A stretch of 64,000 bases of DNA, taken from positions 372,001 to 436,000 of the forward strand of contig NZ_JAIVAT010000003.1 in NCBI RefSeq assembly GCF_020172085.1. Direction: 5' to 3'. The notes under the pieces were generated by a model, which saw only the letters and a list, made by a program, of their open reading frames with translations, searched no databases and was not told the origin of the DNA. This document shows positions 62,567 to 64,000 of this stretch, in pieces. The stretch's first letter is position 1, and every line of letters begins with the position of its first letter. This stretch comes from Rossellomorea aquimaris. GTDB taxonomy: Bacteria > Bacillota > Bacilli > Bacillales > Bacillaceae_B. The translations under genes were made by a program, and so were the position numbers.

Positions 62567-63541
62567 ATGAAAGACCTGCAATTTAATCGTCACCGCCGCT
62601 TGCGTCAATCGGAAACGATGCGTTCGCTGGTTAGAGAGACTCATCTGCGAAAAGAAGATCTGATTTACCCATTGTTTGTCGTGGAAGGGGAAAACATCAA
62701 GAATGTCGTTCCGTCCATGCCTGGTGTTTATCATATTTCACTGGATAACCTGAAAGCTGAAATGGATGAAGTTGTTTCACTAGGGATTAAATCCATTATC
62801 CTGTTCGGTGTTCCAGCTGAAAAAGACGAACTCGGAAAACAGGCCTATCATGATCACGGAATCGTCCAGGTGGCAACACGCTTTGTGAAGGAACATTATC
62901 CTGAACTTGTTGTCATAGCCGATACATGTCTTTGTCAGTATACTAGCCATGGTCATTGTGGCATCGTCAAAGATGGAAAAGTATTGAACGACCAGACGCT
63001 GGACCTTCTAGCGAAAACAGCGGTCAGCCAAGCTGAAGCCGGTGCAGATATCATTGCCCCGTCCAACATGATGGATGGATTCGTCGCGGCCATACGCCAC
63101 GGCCTAGATGAAGCGGGATATCATGATGTGCCGATCATGTCTTACGCTGTGAAATATTCATCCAGCTTCTATGGTCCTTTCCGCGATGCGGCTCATTCAA
63201 CGCCGCAATTCGGAGATCGCAGAACGTATCAAATGGACCCTGCGAACCGTATGGAAGCTCTAAGGGAAGCCCAGTCCGATATGGAAGAGGGAGCGGATTT
63301 CCTTATCGTGAAACCTGCCCTGTCTTATCTCGATATCATGCGTGAAGTGAAAGATCGATTCAATGCTCCTATCGTTGCATATAACGTAAGTGGGGAGTAC
63401 AGCATGGTAAAGGCTGCAGCTCAAAACGGCTGGGTAAATGAACAAGAGATTGTGATGGAGAAACTGACGAGCATGAAACGTGCAGGAGCAGATCTTATCA
63501 TTACGTATTTCGCAAAAGACGTAGCGAATTGGTTATCCTAA
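62567..63541 (+). CDS. hemB: Delta-aminolevulinic acid dehydratase (porphobilinogen synthase)
   Basis: A 324-residue enzyme condensing two ALA molecules, the same length as in B. subtilis. The zinc-site cysteines are in [16 protein letters not shown] (about 117-132). The Schiff-base lysines are in [17 protein letters not shown] and [31 protein letters not shown] marks the N-terminus. TTAGGAGGC ribosome binding site. It follows hemD by 25 bases. Confidence 0.98.
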   Translation: MKDLQFNRHRRLRQSETMRSLVRETHLRKEDLIYPLFVVEGENIKNVVPSMPGVYHISLDNLKAEMDEVVSLGIKSIILFGVPAEKDELGKQAYHDHGIVQVATRFVKEHYPELVVIADTCLCQYTSHGHCGIVKDGKVLNDQTLDLLAKTAVSQAEAGADIIAPSNMMDGFVAAIRHGLDEAGYHDVPIMSYAVKYSSSFYGPFRDAAHSTPQFGDRRTYQMDPANRMEALREAQSDMEEGADFLIVKPALSYLDIMREVKDRFNAPIVAYNVSGEYSMVKAAAQNGWVNEQEIVMEKLTSMKRAGADLIITYFAKDVANWLS

Positions 63542-63596
63542 TTGGTGGAAAGTTCGTATAAGGATGACTGAAAGATCACTAAAGGAGGAAACCATA

Positions 63597-64000
63597 TTGC
63601 GTTCATATGAGAAATCGAAACAAGCATTCAAAGAAGCAGTCAAATTGATGCCAGGCGGCGTGAACAGTCCGGTCCGTGCATTCAAATCCGTCAAGATGGA
63701 TCCCATCTTCATGGAAAGAGGAAAAGGATCAAAAATATACGATATCGATGGAAATGAGTACATCGACTATGTACTGTCATGGGGACCGCTGATTCTCGGT
63801 CACAGCAATGACAGGGTTGTAGAAAGCATTAAAAAAGTGGCCGAAAATGGGACAAGCTTCGGTGCACCGACAGAAATTGAAAACAAACTGGCTCAACTGG
63901 TGATTGAGCGCGTACCGAGTATCGAAGTCGTACGTATGGTGTCTTCTGGTACAGAAGCGACGATGAGTGCGCTCCGTTTGGCCCGTGGGTATACAGGTAA
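63597..64000 (+). CDS. hemL: Glutamate-1-semialdehyde 2,1-aminomutase, N-terminal part
   Basis: The first 134 codons of hemL, cut by the right window edge. The translation [20 protein letters not shown], then [42 protein letters not shown] and [21 protein letters not shown] is the HemL N-terminus with the PLP phosphate-binding SSGTEA. It transaminates glutamate-1-semialdehyde to ALA. TTG start with AAAGGAGG 8 bases upstream. The PLP lysine lies outside the window. Last gene of hemAXCDBL. Confidence 0.97.
   Translation, partial: MRSYEKSKQAFKEAVKLMPGGVNSPVRAFKSVKMDPIFMERGKGSKIYDIDGNEYIDYVLSWGPLILGHSNDRVVESIKKVAENGTSFGAPTEIENKLAQLVIERVPSIEVVRMVSSGTEATMSALRLARGYTG

Overview
This window is chromosomal DNA from a low-to-moderate GC, endospore-forming Firmicute of the family Bacillaceae. 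The evidence is the gene order, which follows the Bacillus subtilis segment sspI-ysgA-pheST-rnhC-zapA-yshB-polX-mutS2-yshE-lcfA-fadR-fadB-etfBA-trxA ... uvrC-lysC-yslB-sdhCAB-ysmA-gerE-ysmB-racE-gerM-rph-ysnAB-ysoA-tig-clpX-lonB-lonA-ysxC-hemAXCDBL almost gene for gene. It is supported by spore genes (sspI, gerE, gerM, lonB), Firmicute leader RNAs (T-box, lysine riboswitch), AGGAGG ribosome binding sites and many TTG/GTG starts. The species cannot be named from the sequence alone.

Layout. 1-5.4 kb: end of an M42 peptidase gene, sspI, the 23S rRNA methyltransferase gene, then a tRNA-Phe T-box driving pheST. 5.4-12.4 kb: rnhC facing a zapA-yshB pair, polX-mutS2-yshE and a 27-codon membrane microprotein. 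12.5-18.3 kb: fatty-acid degradation (lcfA, fadR-fadB-etfB-etfA with a clear FadR operator) and trxA. 18.6-28.1 kb: an accessory block absent at this place in B. subtilis. It holds a Fur-controlled lipoprotein, a four-gene surface-glycan/glycolipid cluster, a Fur-controlled FTR1-type iron permease operon, and a GT-C-like membrane glycosyltransferase leading into uvrC. 30.1-35.9 kb: lysine riboswitch-lysC, yslB and sdhCAB. 36-44 kb: a secreted 5'-nucleotidase, ysmA, gerE, ysmB, racE, gerM, rph, and the nucleotide-hygiene and phosphoesterase genes. 44.2-44.6 kb: two sister tRNA-Arg genes. 44.6-54.9 kb: the protein quality-control block (tig, clpX, lonB, lonA, ysxC). 55.4-57.7 kb: a polar amino-acid ABC transporter. 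58.6 kb to the end: the haem operon hemAXCDBL, with hemL cut by the window edge.

The regulation readable here is coherent. Iron uptake promoters carry Fur boxes, beta-oxidation carries a FadR palindrome, pheST and lysC have amino-acid-sensing leaders, lonB has a textbook sigma-F promoter and gerE a textbook sigma-K promoter.

The least explained material is intergenic. (1) Three arrays of degenerate 20-25 bp direct repeats, each with its own core word, lie after pheT, trxA and racE. (2) A 125-bp unit lies in tandem before gerM, and its stems show compensatory changes between the two copies. (3) A multibranched inverted-repeat structure of about 167 bp lies between tig and clpX. (4) Two families of long imperfect palindromes have three copies each, one of them with MITE-like ends. 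I regard (2) and (3) as the best candidates for undescribed structured elements. All functional statements are inferences from sequence and family knowledge; no searches were run.
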